Below the pieces are notes generated by a model. The model made no database searches. It saw nothing but the letters and a program-made list of their open reading frames with translations, and was not told the DNA's origin. The translations under genes and the position numbers were made by a program. DNA of 64,000 bases from an uncultured Fibrobacter sp. (lineage in GTDB: Bacteria > Fibrobacterota > Fibrobacteria > Fibrobacterales > Fibrobacteraceae): positions 5,452-69,451 of the forward strand of contig CAKUTF010000012.1 in assembly GCA_934691725.1 (NCBI GenBank), in the 5' to 3' direction. This document shows, in pieces, positions 42,114 to 50,989 of the stretch (position 1 is its first letter; each line of letters begins with the position of its first letter).

Positions 42114-42137
42114 GGGACTAGGGATGAGGGAATAGGG
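42114..42137 (+). other. G-quadruplex-competent motif, copy 2
   Basis: Four GGG tracts separated by ACTA, ATGA and AATA; the same 24-base length and loop size as at 10444-10467. Confidence 0.6.
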
Positions 42138-42312
42138 ATTAGGAATAGTCGGCAAACGTCTAGGCTTTTGGGAAGAGTCAAGCGGGACAAGGGCTTTTGA
42201 AGAGAACGGTTAAAGAAAATAAGGAATTGGTCTGTGGAGCGAGCTTTTTCACATGTTGAAGCCAGATTTGTATGAGACTTTACAGCTTGGTCTCAAACTT
42301 CTGCTTTCTGAG

Positions 42313-42571
42313 TCCTATTTCCTTTCAACTATCCACTATCGACTAGGTTCTGAACCAACTGAATCCTGTTTCCTGATTTCTGTCAACGATTAACTATCAA
42401 CTAAGCTCTAACTTCTCAGTTCTGAACATGCCAGACAGTCAATTCTTCATTCCTAATTTCTAATTACTCACTGCCCACTGACCACTGGGCACTGAATCCT
42501 GTTTCCTGAAAGCAGCTCGCTTAACTGTCAATTTCTCATTTCTAACTGCTCACTATCCACTAGCCACTGAT
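42313..42571. repeat. In-phase degenerate heptanucleotide tract, 37 units
   Basis: The 259 bases divide into exactly 37 heptads, most with a CT at a fixed spacing (for example CACTATC, TTTCCTG, CTCACTG, CCCACTG, ACCACTG). The register of CT within the unit shifts a few times, but by whole-unit-compatible changes, so the 7-base spacing persists across the tract. Confidence 0.75.
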
Positions 42572-42773
42572 TCCTTTTTTCCCTTAATAGCGATAACTCT
42601 AAATGCTCCGGTCGCCATTTTCCCTTTTTTATCCGTGCGCTATGTAAAAATGCGGAAACGAAGTTGCTTTGAAACATATCGGAAAAGACAAAAAAGTTTT
42701 TTCTAACTATCTTTTATTAGGATTAGGCTCGTTTTTCGGGCTAAAGAGGATTGGTTTTAAAGAAGGAGAACCA

Positions 42774-45371
42774 ATGAATAAATGCATCAAATGCTTGACC
42801 CTTCTGGGATTATCGGTTTCGCTCGCCTTTGCGCACGAGACCTTTAACAAGAACGGTCAGCTCGGTTTCGACAAAACCTACTCGGCGAAGTCGATGAAGC
42901 ACGGTCAGCTCGGCATCACTCTTCTAGGGGATGTTTCAAATGACGGAGGCGTCTTCGATTCGTACCTATTTAACCAATACCAGGATAAACAGGGAAAAGT
43001 TCAACCAGATGAACTGGACCAGTTTGTTGGGCTTAGCGGCTATTTCGGCATGTCGTTCGGCATGTTCGAAATCGTGGATGTCGCCATCATGCTCCCGGTC
43101 TATTACGACCAGCTGGAATTCAAGAATTCCGATGCGGCAAAGCAGGGATACCTGGGAAACCTTCGGGCCACATTGAAATTCCGCGCACCGCTTCCCGAGG
43201 ACCAGCTCTTTGATATAGCTCTCGTTCTCGGAGCGGACTTCCCGACGACGGATGCTTCGAAGCGCGGTTCCTGGGTCCGCGAACCGGACTACATCAACCT
43301 CGGGCAGTTGAACCGCTACGCTTTCGGGTCGAATAACTCGATTTTCCGCATTACCGCAGCCGCGACGATGGACCTCCGCAAAATCGATGCGGCTCCGCTT
43401 CTCTTCCACGTGAACGGCGGCTATCGCTTTACGGTCGGCAACGACGACTATCCCGGGTTCTATTCCTTTGCGTTCGGCATGGAACTCTATCCGCTTTCTG
43501 TCGTATCGATCTTCGGCGAATACTACATGGATATCGCCGACGGAGACTATGAAGCGATCAAGGACCTCTCGATGAACGAGGCTTCGGTCGGTCTGGTGTT
43601 CCACATCGGAAACCATCTGGACCTCCAGGTCGGCGGTCATTTTGCGATTTCGAAGGATTATTCCCTTCCGGTCCGGGGTGGAAACGGAAACGACAATTGG
43701 GTCTCCCGGGTCCGTACGACTCCTTCCGCTTACGGCTTTGGCGGCATCACGTGGTCTGGATTCCTCATCGATCCGGATAGGGACGGCGATGGCGTTCCCG
43801 ATGACCAGGACAAGTGCCCGGACGAACCGGGTGACAAGCGCAACGACGGCTGCCCCTGGCCGAATCCCGACCTTGACGAGGATGGCATTTGCGATCCTTG
43901 GGTGGCGGAAAAAGGCTTGAGCTCCGAGTTTGCCGAAATTTGCGAAGGCATCGACCAGTGCCCGAACGAACAGGGTGCCGGTGCGGATGGCTGCCCGCTT
44001 GACAATCCGGACGTGGATGGTGACGGTGTTTGCGATCCTTGGGTTGCCCAGAAGAATATGCTTGACAAGTTTGCCGGCGTCTGCTCCGGTATCGACGAAT
44101 GCCCGAATCAGGCCGGTCTCCCGGCGTTCAACGGCTGCCCGAGCAAGGATCCGGATCCGGATGGCGACTCGATCTGCTCTCCGTGGGTGACGGATGAAGG
44201 TCGTCTGGCCGACTTTGCAAATGTCTGCAAGGGCTACGACATGTGCCCGGGCGAAGCGGGTCCTGTGGCGAACAAGGGTTGTCCGTGGCCCGATCCGGAC
44301 GTCGATGGCGACGGTCTCTGCGATGCGTGGGTGACGGAAAAGGGCCTCGGCTACTTCTTTGAAAATCCGACCGATCCGAACGTGAAGCAGTGCAAGGGTG
44401 TCGATAAGTGCCCGGCGGAATACGGACCGATTGAGAACGACGGCTGCCCGCTTGGAAATCCGGACGTCGATGGCGACAGCGTTTGCGATCCTTGGGTTTC
44501 CGAAAAGGGAATGCTCGACGATTACAAGAGCGTCTGCACGGGCGTCGATAAGTGCCCGAACGAAGCGGGTCCGCTCGCGACGAACGGTTGCCCGACGGAA
44601 GATCCGGATGTGGACCATGACGGCGTATGCGATCCATGGGTGACTCAGAAGGGAATGCTCGATGTATTCAAGGATGTCTGCACGGGTCTCGACAAGTGCC
44701 CGTATGATTCCGGTTCTGTGAAGAACAACGGCTGCCCGCTCGACAATCCGGATTCGGACCATGACGGTGTTTGCGATCCATGGGTGACTCAGAAGGGAAT
44801 GCTCGACATGTTCAAGGACCAGTGTACGGGTCTCGACAAGTGCCCGCTAGATTCCGGTGCCGTGGAAAACAACGGCTGCCCGCTCGACAATCCTGACTCG
44901 GACGGCGACGGCGTATGCGATCCATGGGTGACTCAGAAGGGAATGCTCGACATGTTCAAGGACAAGTGCACAGGTCTCGACAAGTGTCCGTATGAAGCGG
45001 GCGATCTCGCTGCCGATGGATGCCCGGTCGAGGAAATCAAGCTGGAAGTCTTCTTTGCGAGCGGCAAGGCCAAGCTCACCGCGAACTCGAAGAGAACGCT
45101 CCGCGAACTGGCGAAGGATCTGAACAAGAAGGAACGCAAGAGCGAGCGTTACCAGATTCTGGGTTACACCGACGACCGCGGCAAGGAAAGCGCGAACCTG
45201 AAACTTTCCCAGAAGCGTGCCGATGCGGTCCGTACCGAACTGGTGAAGAACGGCGTGGATTCGAGCCGTCTTGAAGCGATCGGTAAGGGCGAAGCCGACC
45301 CGATTGCGGACAACAGCACTGCGGAAGGACGTGAAATGAACCGCCGCATCATGATGAAGCGCGTCCAGTAA
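42774..45371 (+). CDS. OmpA-family outer-membrane protein with TSP3-like repeats
   Basis: An 865-residue envelope protein. The ATG at 42774 has a strong AGAAGGAGAA site and starts a signal peptide (MNKCIKCLTLLGLSVSLAFA); an upstream in-frame ATG would only lengthen it. Residues about 21-330 look like an outer-membrane beta-barrel. A run of Asp-rich thrombospondin type 3-like repeats follows (about 331-755), then an OmpA/MotB peptidoglycan-binding domain to the end (FFASGKAKLTANSK, GYTDDRGKESANLKLSQKRADAV, GKGEADPIADN...GREMNRR). It probably links outer membrane and wall with a long Ca2+-binding stalk. Confidence 0.92.
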   Translation: MNKCIKCLTLLGLSVSLAFAHETFNKNGQLGFDKTYSAKSMKHGQLGITLLGDVSNDGGVFDSYLFNQYQDKQGKVQPDELDQFVGLSGYFGMSFGMFEIVDVAIMLPVYYDQLEFKNSDAAKQGYLGNLRATLKFRAPLPEDQLFDIALVLGADFPTTDASKRGSWVREPDYINLGQLNRYAFGSNNSIFRITAAATMDLRKIDAAPLLFHVNGGYRFTVGNDDYPGFYSFAFGMELYPLSVVSIFGEYYMDIADGDYEAIKDLSMNEASVGLVFHIGNHLDLQVGGHFAISKDYSLPVRGGNGNDNWVSRVRTTPSAYGFGGITWSGFLIDPDRDGDGVPDDQDKCPDEPGDKRNDGCPWPNPDLDEDGICDPWVAEKGLSSEFAEICEGIDQCPNEQGAGADGCPLDNPDVDGDGVCDPWVAQKNMLDKFAGVCSGIDECPNQAGLPAFNGCPSKDPDPDGDSICSPWVTDEGRLADFANVCKGYDMCPGEAGPVANKGCPWPDPDVDGDGLCDAWVTEKGLGYFFENPTDPNVKQCKGVDKCPAEYGPIENDGCPLGNPDVDGDSVCDPWVSEKGMLDDYKSVCTGVDKCPNEAGPLATNGCPTEDPDVDHDGVCDPWVTQKGMLDVFKDVCTGLDKCPYDSGSVKNNGCPLDNPDSDHDGVCDPWVTQKGMLDMFKDQCTGLDKCPLDSGAVENNGCPLDNPDSDGDGVCDPWVTQKGMLDMFKDKCTGLDKCPYEAGDLAADGCPVEEIKLEVFFASGKAKLTANSKRTLRELAKDLNKKERKSERYQILGYTDDRGKESANLKLSQKRADAVRTELVKNGVDSSRLEAIGKGEADPIADNSTAEGREMNRRIMMKRVQ
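43863..45036 (+). repeat. Eight-copy intragenic repeat (about 48 codons each) in the OmpA/TSP3 gene
   Basis: Each unit follows the plan NPDxDGDGVCDPWV - about 15 residues - CxGxDKCP - about 8 residues - GCP, so it has four Cys plus Asp-rich calcium-loop-like starts. A ninth, shorter unit precedes them. The last three units are nearly identical in DNA (for example CCATGGGTGACTCAGAAGGG in each), so copy number may change by recombination. Confidence 0.9.
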
Positions 45372-45395
45372 GCGAACCTTACAAAATTGAAATGA

Positions 45396-45429
45396 AATCT
45401 CCGGGCAAGCGTCCGGGGATTTTTTTTTG
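45396..45429 (+). terminator. Terminator of the OmpA/TSP3 gene
   Basis: Stem AATCTCCGG/CCGGGGATT (one G-T pair) with an intervening GCAAGCGT loop, followed by nine T residues. Confidence 0.85.
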
Positions 45430-45477
45430 TTGTCGTTTCGATTGTTAGGGAAAATCTTTGATTGCTATATTGATGGC

Positions 45478-46152
45478 ATGGACGCCTATATTTTTCAACA
45501 TGTGGAATTTGAATGTCCCGGCGCGATACTTCCGTATCTAGAATCAAGAAATTTCCGTATCCATTTGGTGAAGCTGTATGCGGGCGATGCCATTCCCTCT
45601 CCGGCAAATGTCGATTTCGCCGTTTTGATGGGCGGCCCGATGAGCGCCTTGGACGAAGCCAAGTATCCCTATCTCGCACAGGAAAAGCGATTCTGTCGGG
45701 AAATGTTTGCCCTGAAAAAGCCTCTGCTCGGAATCTGTCTTGGGGCTCAGATTATCGCGAACGCTTTTGGCGCGTCGATTCGGAAAAATCCGGAAAAGGA
45801 GATCGGCTGGTTCCCGGTGACGTTTGAAAACGGCTTGTCGATAGATGTCTTCCATTGGCACGGGGAAACTTTCGATATTCCCGAGTTGGCTGCGCCTTTG
45901 GCGTATAGCGCGGCCTGCAAAAACCAGGGCTTTCGGTTCGGTCGGATTGTCGGGCTCCAGTTCCATCTGGAAACGACGAAAGAATCCATGTCCAAAATAC
46001 TTGAAAACTGTTCGGAAGAGCTGGAAACGGCGCTGTCGCTTCACGGTGCTTTTGTACAGACAAAACAGAAAATCCTGGAACAGGGAAAAGATTTGATTCC
46101 GCAAGCGAATGCGGTCTTGGTTGAACTATTAGACGCCATTCTCGAAAGGTGA
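45478..46152 (+). CDS. Class I glutamine amidotransferase-like protein
   Basis: A 224-residue stand-alone GATase-1 domain, similar to those annotated as GMP-synthase-like glutamine amidotransferases. The catalytic triad is visible: Cys87 in GICLGAQ, and His163 and Glu165 in QFHLETT. The oxyanion strand VLMGGPMS is near 49-56. The ATG at 45478 gives the normal MDAYIFQH start; the open frame upstream passes through the terminator. The true amide acceptor is unknown. bioA begins two bases after the stop, so the two are probably cotranscribed. Confidence 0.85.
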   Translation: MDAYIFQHVEFECPGAILPYLESRNFRIHLVKLYAGDAIPSPANVDFAVLMGGPMSALDEAKYPYLAQEKRFCREMFALKKPLLGICLGAQIIANAFGASIRKNPEKEIGWFPVTFENGLSIDVFHWHGETFDIPELAAPLAYSAACKNQGFRFGRIVGLQFHLETTKESMSKILENCSEELETALSLHGAFVQTKQKILEQGKDLIPQANAVLVELLDAILER

Positions 46153-46154
46153 AT

Positions 46155-47465
46155 ATGGACAAGCTTCTTTCTTTTGACGCGGAACATCTATGGCATCCCT
46201 ATGCTTCCCTCAGGAATACCCCGGCGCGTTTTCTGGCGACATCGGCGAAAGGAATGCGGATTCGGACCGCTGACGGTTTGGATCTCATCGATGCCGTTTC
46301 GAGCTGGTGGTGCGTTGCCCACGGTCACGGCGCACCCGAAATCGTCGAAGCGATTCGGCGCCAGAGCGAAAAGATGTGCCACGTGATGTTCGGCGGCTTC
46401 ACGCATGAACCGGCGATAGAATTAGGACAAAGGCTTGTCCGCTTTTTGCCGAAAGGGCTTGACCGGATTTTTTACGCGGATTCGGGATCCATTGCCGTGG
46501 AATGCGCGGCAAAGATGGCGGTGCAATATCAATACGCGCAAGGTCATGCGGAGCGTTCCAAGCTTGTAGCGCTCAAGGGCGGTTACCACGGGGATACCGC
46601 AGGGGCGATGGCGCTGAGCGATCCCGATGGGATGCATGTACTGTTTCGCGGCATCATGCCGAAACATTATTTTGCGGAGCGACCGAACTCTCGAGCGGAC
46701 GGCTCATGGGAGGATGCGGACTTTGCTTCGATGGAAAAGGTTGTCGCCGAGCATGAAAGGGAAATCGCCGCGGTGATTTGCGAACCGGTTTTCCAGGGCG
46801 GAAACGGCATGTGGCTATATCACCCGAATTATCTAAAGCGATTGCGGAAGCTTTGCGACGAAAAGGGAATTCTCCTGATTTTCGATGAAATCGCTTCGGG
46901 ATTTTACCGGACTGGGCCTCGCTTTGCGATGGAACACGCTGGAGTCTTGCCCGATATTCTGTGTATCGGAAAGGCGCTTACCGGCGGATGCATCACGATG
47001 GCCGCTTGCGTGGCTTCCGAGCATGTCGCGGAAACAATTACGAACAGCAAAATTTCCGCGTTTATGCATGGGCCGACTTACATGGCGAATCCGCTTGCCT
47101 GTGCCGCGGGAATCGCTTCGCTTTCCTTGTTCGAATCGAGGGATTACCGGTCGGCGGTCGCCCGAATCGAAAAACGCCTCGAGGAAAATCTTTTCTCGCT
47201 GAGAACCTTGGAAAACGCAGCGGATGTCCGCGTGCTCGGAGCGATCGGCGTTTTGGAACTCAAGGCGAAACCTTCGCCGGAGGATATTCTCCGCATCATC
47301 CGGGAAACGGGCGTCTGGCTCAGACCGTTCTGCAACTATGTCTATACGATGCCGCCTTTCATCACGACGGATGCGGAACTCGACCGAATTTGCGAAGCGA
47401 TTCGTCTGATTGGGGAATGTGAACCCGCGCCCGCTGTCGAAGGCGAAGACGAGTTTCACGAATAA
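46155..47465 (+). CDS. bioA: Adenosylmethionine--8-amino-7-oxononanoate aminotransferase BioA
   Basis: PLP enzyme that makes 7,8-diaminopelargonate in biotin synthesis using SAM as amino donor. From the ATG at 46155 (preceded by AAAGGTGA) it has 436 residues. Family features are LWHPYAS at the N-terminus, SSWWCVAHGHG near 50, GGYHGDTAGAMALSD near 138, FDEIASGF near 241 and PLP-binding Lys273 in CIGKALTGG. The adjacent GTG two codons earlier is a less likely start. bioD is 1.9 kb downstream, split off by an opposite-strand gene. Confidence 0.95.
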   Translation: MDKLLSFDAEHLWHPYASLRNTPARFLATSAKGMRIRTADGLDLIDAVSSWWCVAHGHGAPEIVEAIRRQSEKMCHVMFGGFTHEPAIELGQRLVRFLPKGLDRIFYADSGSIAVECAAKMAVQYQYAQGHAERSKLVALKGGYHGDTAGAMALSDPDGMHVLFRGIMPKHYFAERPNSRADGSWEDADFASMEKVVAEHEREIAAVICEPVFQGGNGMWLYHPNYLKRLRKLCDEKGILLIFDEIASGFYRTGPRFAMEHAGVLPDILCIGKALTGGCITMAACVASEHVAETITNSKISAFMHGPTYMANPLACAAGIASLSLFESRDYRSAVARIEKRLEENLFSLRTLENAADVRVLGAIGVLELKAKPSPEDILRIIRETGVWLRPFCNYVYTMPPFITTDAELDRICEAIRLIGECEPAPAVEGEDEFHE

Positions 47466-47484
47466 ACTTTTCCGGCTTGCGTTA

Positions 47485-49314
47485 TCAGGGAACGGCGAAT
47501 TTCTGGATTTTGCTGTAGAATTTTCCTTGGAGCTTGAGCAGGTAGATTCCGCTAGAAAGGTTTAGCGGAACTTCCGTTTCCGAAAAATCCAGCCTTTTTT
47601 GGAAAATCCTTTTCCCGCGGATGTCGAAGATTTCGATGCGCTGTGCACCGGCGATTCGCAGCCGGTTTTTTCCGATTGCAAAGGAGAAATTTTCCCGGGA
47701 GGCGCCTTGCGGAATGGCGGCTACGTTTTCGGACAGGACGAATTTTCCGATATAGTTGGAACCGGTCTTTTTGTCGAAATAGCTGGAATCGTTGGCGAAC
47801 CGGATGACGTGGTAATTTTTATCCGTTCTGTAATCGCCGAAATGGGAAAAGCGGAGAAAGGCTTTCCATTTGCCGAAGGGAATGTTTTTGGGAAGCGTCG
47901 CCGAAAGTTTCAGTTCGGATGTTCCGTCGAATTCGGGAGTCTCTTCCAGGATAGCTCCGAGATTGTGACCGTTCCATGTCGCCGTGGGATTTTCCGCTTT
48001 GAGTTTCAGCCGGGGCGGGGAAATTTCCGTCGGGTCGATGTCGAGCGGAATTTCCAGAATCGTGCTGTCCTTCTGTTCGCTTTTTAAAACCAGGCTAGCC
48101 TTTTTGACCATGAGGTTCTTGCCGAATCCGACGTTTTGAATCTTGATGCTTGCGAGAAGCGTTCCGCCGTTTCCGACGGAGTCGAGTATTTGCGAAGAAC
48201 GGACGACAAAGCGGTATCCCAGATGGTCGCGGATATATTCGTAGCCGGTGGACTTCATTCCGTATTCCGGGTCAAGGCCTTTGAAAAGCGCGGTGTCCAT
48301 ATTGTGGTATTTGTTGAAATTTCCAAAACCGTTTAGGTAGGATGTGTGGGTGCGGAATCCTTCGTAGGACATGTATTCCGCCGTATTGAGCGGTGGCCGC
48401 TTGGTCGTGTCGTTGTAATTGTACACAAAGTCACCGCCGTAAGGAGAGTCGCCCGATTCAAGCCATTCGAGAAAATGTTCGCGGGAAAGCGGCGCCGTTC
48501 CCCAGCCGACGGTTCCGAGGTCGTTGTCGCTACCCAGGTAGCCGTCGTTGTAGATGCCGATGCGCTTCATGAACGGGCTTCGCGCCTTTGCGGAATCCTG
48601 GAAACGCTTGGAATGGATGTCAAAATCGGGAAATGTCGGCCAGCCTTCTTTCGTCTTGTCTTTTAGTCCCATGTAGGCGGCGACGGAATAGGGGTTGCGC
48701 ATTCCTACGCGGATTTCCGGACTTGAGTTTTCGAGAAAGACACGGAGAGCCTGTGCGTGGTCTTCGTTGGAACCGTTTCCCGTCTGTTCGCCGCAAGTGC
48801 CGAACATTCCCAGTTCGACAAAATGGATGACGTCTTCGTAGCCCTTGTAGGCTTCGGCGATCTGCTTCGCGTGCGTGAGAATCGTTTCGAGCGGCGGGTC
48901 CTGCTTGCCATAACAGTTCATGTCGTAGGAAACCCGGATTACGCAGGTGCCGTTTCGGCGGCGGAGAGAATCGAGAACGAGGTGCAGACTTTTGATGGCG
49001 TAGCTGTCGAGCGGGGCGGTTTTTCCGAATGTCGTATCCGCAGGGGTCTTGTTTTTGTCGATGGCGATGATCGCATTGTCGGAAAACGGTCCGATATCGA
49101 CCAGGAACCGCATAAAGTCCGAGAAGACGATTGCCTGTCTGAGATTGACGAGTTTTCCGGGATGCAGACGGAATCCCTTGTGGGAAGCCAATCCGCGACC
49201 CGGGTTGTCGAGCTTTTGCCGATGATCGCTATAGTCGAGGTTTTGTTCGATGAGCGATACCGCAGAAACGCTTCCAAAGGCGCACAAGGCGAAGAGTAAA
49301 AAGATTTTTCCCAT
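47485..49314 (-). CDS. Secreted DUF4874/DUF4832 protein with type-IX-like tail
   Basis: A 609-residue exported protein. The ATG at 49314 gives a good signal peptide (MGKIFLLFALCAFGSVSA); an ATG nine codons upstream would add a polar leader, so the later one is preferred. The N-terminal 170 residues fit DUF4874 (NPGRGLASHKGFRLHPGKL; RVSYDMNCYGKQDPPLETI). The middle fits DUF4832 (FDIHSKRF; GIYNDGYLGSDNDLGT; SYEGFRTHTSYLN). An Ig-like part follows, then a tail EIFDIRGKRIF...GIYLLKLQG like those of the pectate lyase and xylanase. A role in polysaccharide use is likely but unproven. Confidence 0.82.
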   Translation of the reverse strand: MGKIFLLFALCAFGSVSAVSLIEQNLDYSDHRQKLDNPGRGLASHKGFRLHPGKLVNLRQAIVFSDFMRFLVDIGPFSDNAIIAIDKNKTPADTTFGKTAPLDSYAIKSLHLVLDSLRRRNGTCVIRVSYDMNCYGKQDPPLETILTHAKQIAEAYKGYEDVIHFVELGMFGTCGEQTGNGSNEDHAQALRVFLENSSPEIRVGMRNPYSVAAYMGLKDKTKEGWPTFPDFDIHSKRFQDSAKARSPFMKRIGIYNDGYLGSDNDLGTVGWGTAPLSREHFLEWLESGDSPYGGDFVYNYNDTTKRPPLNTAEYMSYEGFRTHTSYLNGFGNFNKYHNMDTALFKGLDPEYGMKSTGYEYIRDHLGYRFVVRSSQILDSVGNGGTLLASIKIQNVGFGKNLMVKKASLVLKSEQKDSTILEIPLDIDPTEISPPRLKLKAENPTATWNGHNLGAILEETPEFDGTSELKLSATLPKNIPFGKWKAFLRFSHFGDYRTDKNYHVIRFANDSSYFDKKTGSNYIGKFVLSENVAAIPQGASRENFSFAIGKNRLRIAGAQRIEIFDIRGKRIFQKRLDFSETEVPLNLSSGIYLLKLQGKFYSKIQKFAVP

Positions 49315-49391
49315 AAGACCATCCCATGACAGAAGCCGCATTGGTGAAATCTATATAAAAACGCAAAAGGTGAATATTTAAATTATCAAGC

Positions 49392-50081
49392 ATGGAAAAG
49401 GGTTATTTTGTTACGGCGACAGGCACCGATGTCGGGAAAACCTTCGTCACGGGGCTTTTGGTCAAGAAGTGGCGGAATTCGGGAATCGATGCCGGCTATT
49501 ACAAGGCGGCGCTCAGCGGCGCGGAATTTCGGGATGGCCACTGGGTGGCGGGCGATGCGGATTATGTGAAGAGAACCGCGGGACTTTCGGAGAGGCAAGA
49601 CGAACTCGTGAGCTATGTCTATCGGGAAGCGGTGTCTCCGCATCTCGCTGCGCGGAAGGAAGGAAATCCTGTGGAGCTTTCGACGGTAAAACGGGATTTT
49701 GAATCGGCGTTGAAACGTCATCCGTTTGTCTTTGTCGAAGGCAGCGGGGGAATCGTCTGCCCGATCCGCTATGATGCAAACAAAAACGGCTCGCTTTCGG
49801 GGAAAAAGATTTTTCTCGAAGACATCATGCGGCTTTTGAACCTTCCCCTCTTGATTGTCACCACGGCGGCGCTAGGCTCCATCAACGCGTGCGTCTTGAC
49901 TGTCGAATACGCGAAAGCGCGAAACCTGAAAATCCGCGGAATCCTCGTAAACCGCTACGGTGACAGCGGAAACCTGGAAATGGAAGACGACAACATTTCG
50001 ATGATGCAAAAAATCACCGGCCTTGAAATCCTTGCGAAGATAAAGACCGGTGACGGTGACTTGGGCGTTTCGCCGTTCTGA
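49392..50081 (+). CDS. bioD: Dethiobiotin synthetase BioD
   Basis: ATP-dependent carboxylation and ring closure of diaminopelargonate to dethiobiotin. The 229-residue protein has Walker A ATGTDVGKTF at 9-18, the substrate Lys in GYYKAALSGA near 40-49, and the VEGSGGIVCPI loop near 115-125 (family consensus VEGAGG). It diverges from the DUF4874/DUF4832 gene with a 77-base gap to that gene's preferred start, and its stop is only five bases from the convergent MauE-like gene. Confidence 0.94.
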   Translation: MEKGYFVTATGTDVGKTFVTGLLVKKWRNSGIDAGYYKAALSGAEFRDGHWVAGDADYVKRTAGLSERQDELVSYVYREAVSPHLAARKEGNPVELSTVKRDFESALKRHPFVFVEGSGGIVCPIRYDANKNGSLSGKKIFLEDIMRLLNLPLLIVTTAALGSINACVLTVEYAKARNLKIRGILVNRYGDSGNLEMEDDNISMMQKITGLEILAKIKTGDGDLGVSPF

Positions 50082-50085
50082 TTCT

Positions 50086-50757
50086 TTAGGCTTTGGAACG
50101 CCAGATTCCGATGAGGCTGCGGTTCGGGCGAAGCGTGAGCCAGAATGTCGGACCGATGAGAATCAGGTCGCGGATAAGTGCCGTCCACGCTTCGGACTTG
50201 CTCTGGGCGCCTTCGAGTTCGAAACATCCGCAGGTGATGCCGAGGTCGAGAGCGAGCGCCCAGGCGAGAGCGATGATGAACGACACGAACATCCAGAAAA
50301 TGGCGAGGGCGGATTCCTTTGCAAAAGGCGTGACGATTAGCGCGAGGCCAAACCAGAATTCAAATTGCGGATAAATTAAGCTGAAAAGATTGTTGATGAA
50401 GTCGGGCAGAAATTGGTACTGGGCGACGAGAACGGCGAACCCTTTTGGGTCCTGGATTTTAAAGATGCTCGCCGAGATGAAGAAGGCGCCGATGCCGATG
50501 CGAAAGAGAGTCTCAAGCCCCTTGAGCGTAAATTCCCGGTCCTTTCTGTAGGCGGGAACAACGGCGAGAATGGCGAGGAAAAGCGCGCCGATGCCGACAT
50601 GGAGATTGTATTTCCAGATTTTCGGGAATTTTTCGATGAGCGATTCGTAATCGGTAAAGGTGAGGAACGATTCCGGGAAGGAAACTTCGGCGATGCAGAC
50701 CGAAACGAAAAACGTTGCAACGAGCAGGAGAACCCCTGAAAAAAGATGACGCTTCAT
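50086..50757 (-). CDS. MauE/DoxX-family redox-associated membrane protein
   Basis: A 223-residue polytopic membrane protein with a signal-like first segment (LFSGVLLLVATFFVSVCIA) and about four further hydrophobic helices. It resembles DoxX/MauE proteins: LETLFRIGIGAFFISASIFKIQDPKGFAVLVAQYQFLP, then PQFEFWFGLALI, and the C-G-C-F motif (LGITCGCFELEG) near residue 182, which is typical of the redox-linked MauE branch. The partner thiol protein is not obvious. It lies three bases after a small membrane-protein gene on the same strand, probably its operon mate. Confidence 0.78.
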   Translation of the reverse strand: MKRHLFSGVLLLVATFFVSVCIAEVSFPESFLTFTDYESLIEKFPKIWKYNLHVGIGALFLAILAVVPAYRKDREFTLKGLETLFRIGIGAFFISASIFKIQDPKGFAVLVAQYQFLPDFINNLFSLIYPQFEFWFGLALIVTPFAKESALAIFWMFVSFIIALAWALALDLGITCGCFELEGAQSKSEAWTALIRDLILIGPTFWLTLRPNRSLIGIWRSKA

Positions 50758-50760
50758 GGC

Positions 50761-50925
50761 TTACTCCGGTTTGGCGAGCACTTCCTGGGTGCCGAACCAT
50801 TCGACGGATTTGTCGTCGCTAACGCGCAGATTGTTGACGATGGCTAGCGCGATGCAGAAAGCCGCGAATAGAAAAAGAAATTTCCAGTGGAAACTTTTGA
50901 TGTAGGCGAGAAGTTTTTCTTTCAT
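50761..50925 (-). CDS. Small membrane protein (54 residues) upstream of the MauE-like gene
   Basis: An ATG at 50925 opens a 54-codon frame ending TAA, then GCC and the ATG of the MauE-like gene. The product is MKEKLLAYIKSFHWKFLF followed by a hydrophobic segment LFAAFCIALAIVNNLR and a soluble tail ending WFGTQEVLAKPE. One membrane helix with the tail outside is the simplest topology. The tight spacing to its neighbour supports it being real, although no strong ribosome site is seen. Function unknown. Confidence 0.6.
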   Translation of the reverse strand: MKEKLLAYIKSFHWKFLFLFAAFCIALAIVNNLRVSDDKSVEWFGTQEVLAKPE

Positions 50926-50989
50926 GGGATGAATTTACAAATATTTCTCGATAAAGGCTTCTTTTGGGGAAAAGTTCTGAATCGGAAAG

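Larger units (their letters stand above)
41859..42660. repeat. Non-coding modular repeat island 2
   Basis: About 800 bases with no convincing gene. The left part is purine-rich, starting AATGAGGAATTAGGAATGAG and including GAGAACTTAGAGCTTAGA and the GGG heptads. Palindromic blocks follow at 41966-41995 (ATTCCCCGG/CCGGGGAAT) and 42010-42030 (ATTGCCGGG/CCCGGCAAT). The right part (from about 42290) is pyrimidine-rich. A 61-base stretch, 41953-42013, is repeated exactly in inverted orientation at 63915-63975. The final 110 bases before the OmpA gene (42661-42773) probably hold its promoter. Confidence 0.8.
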
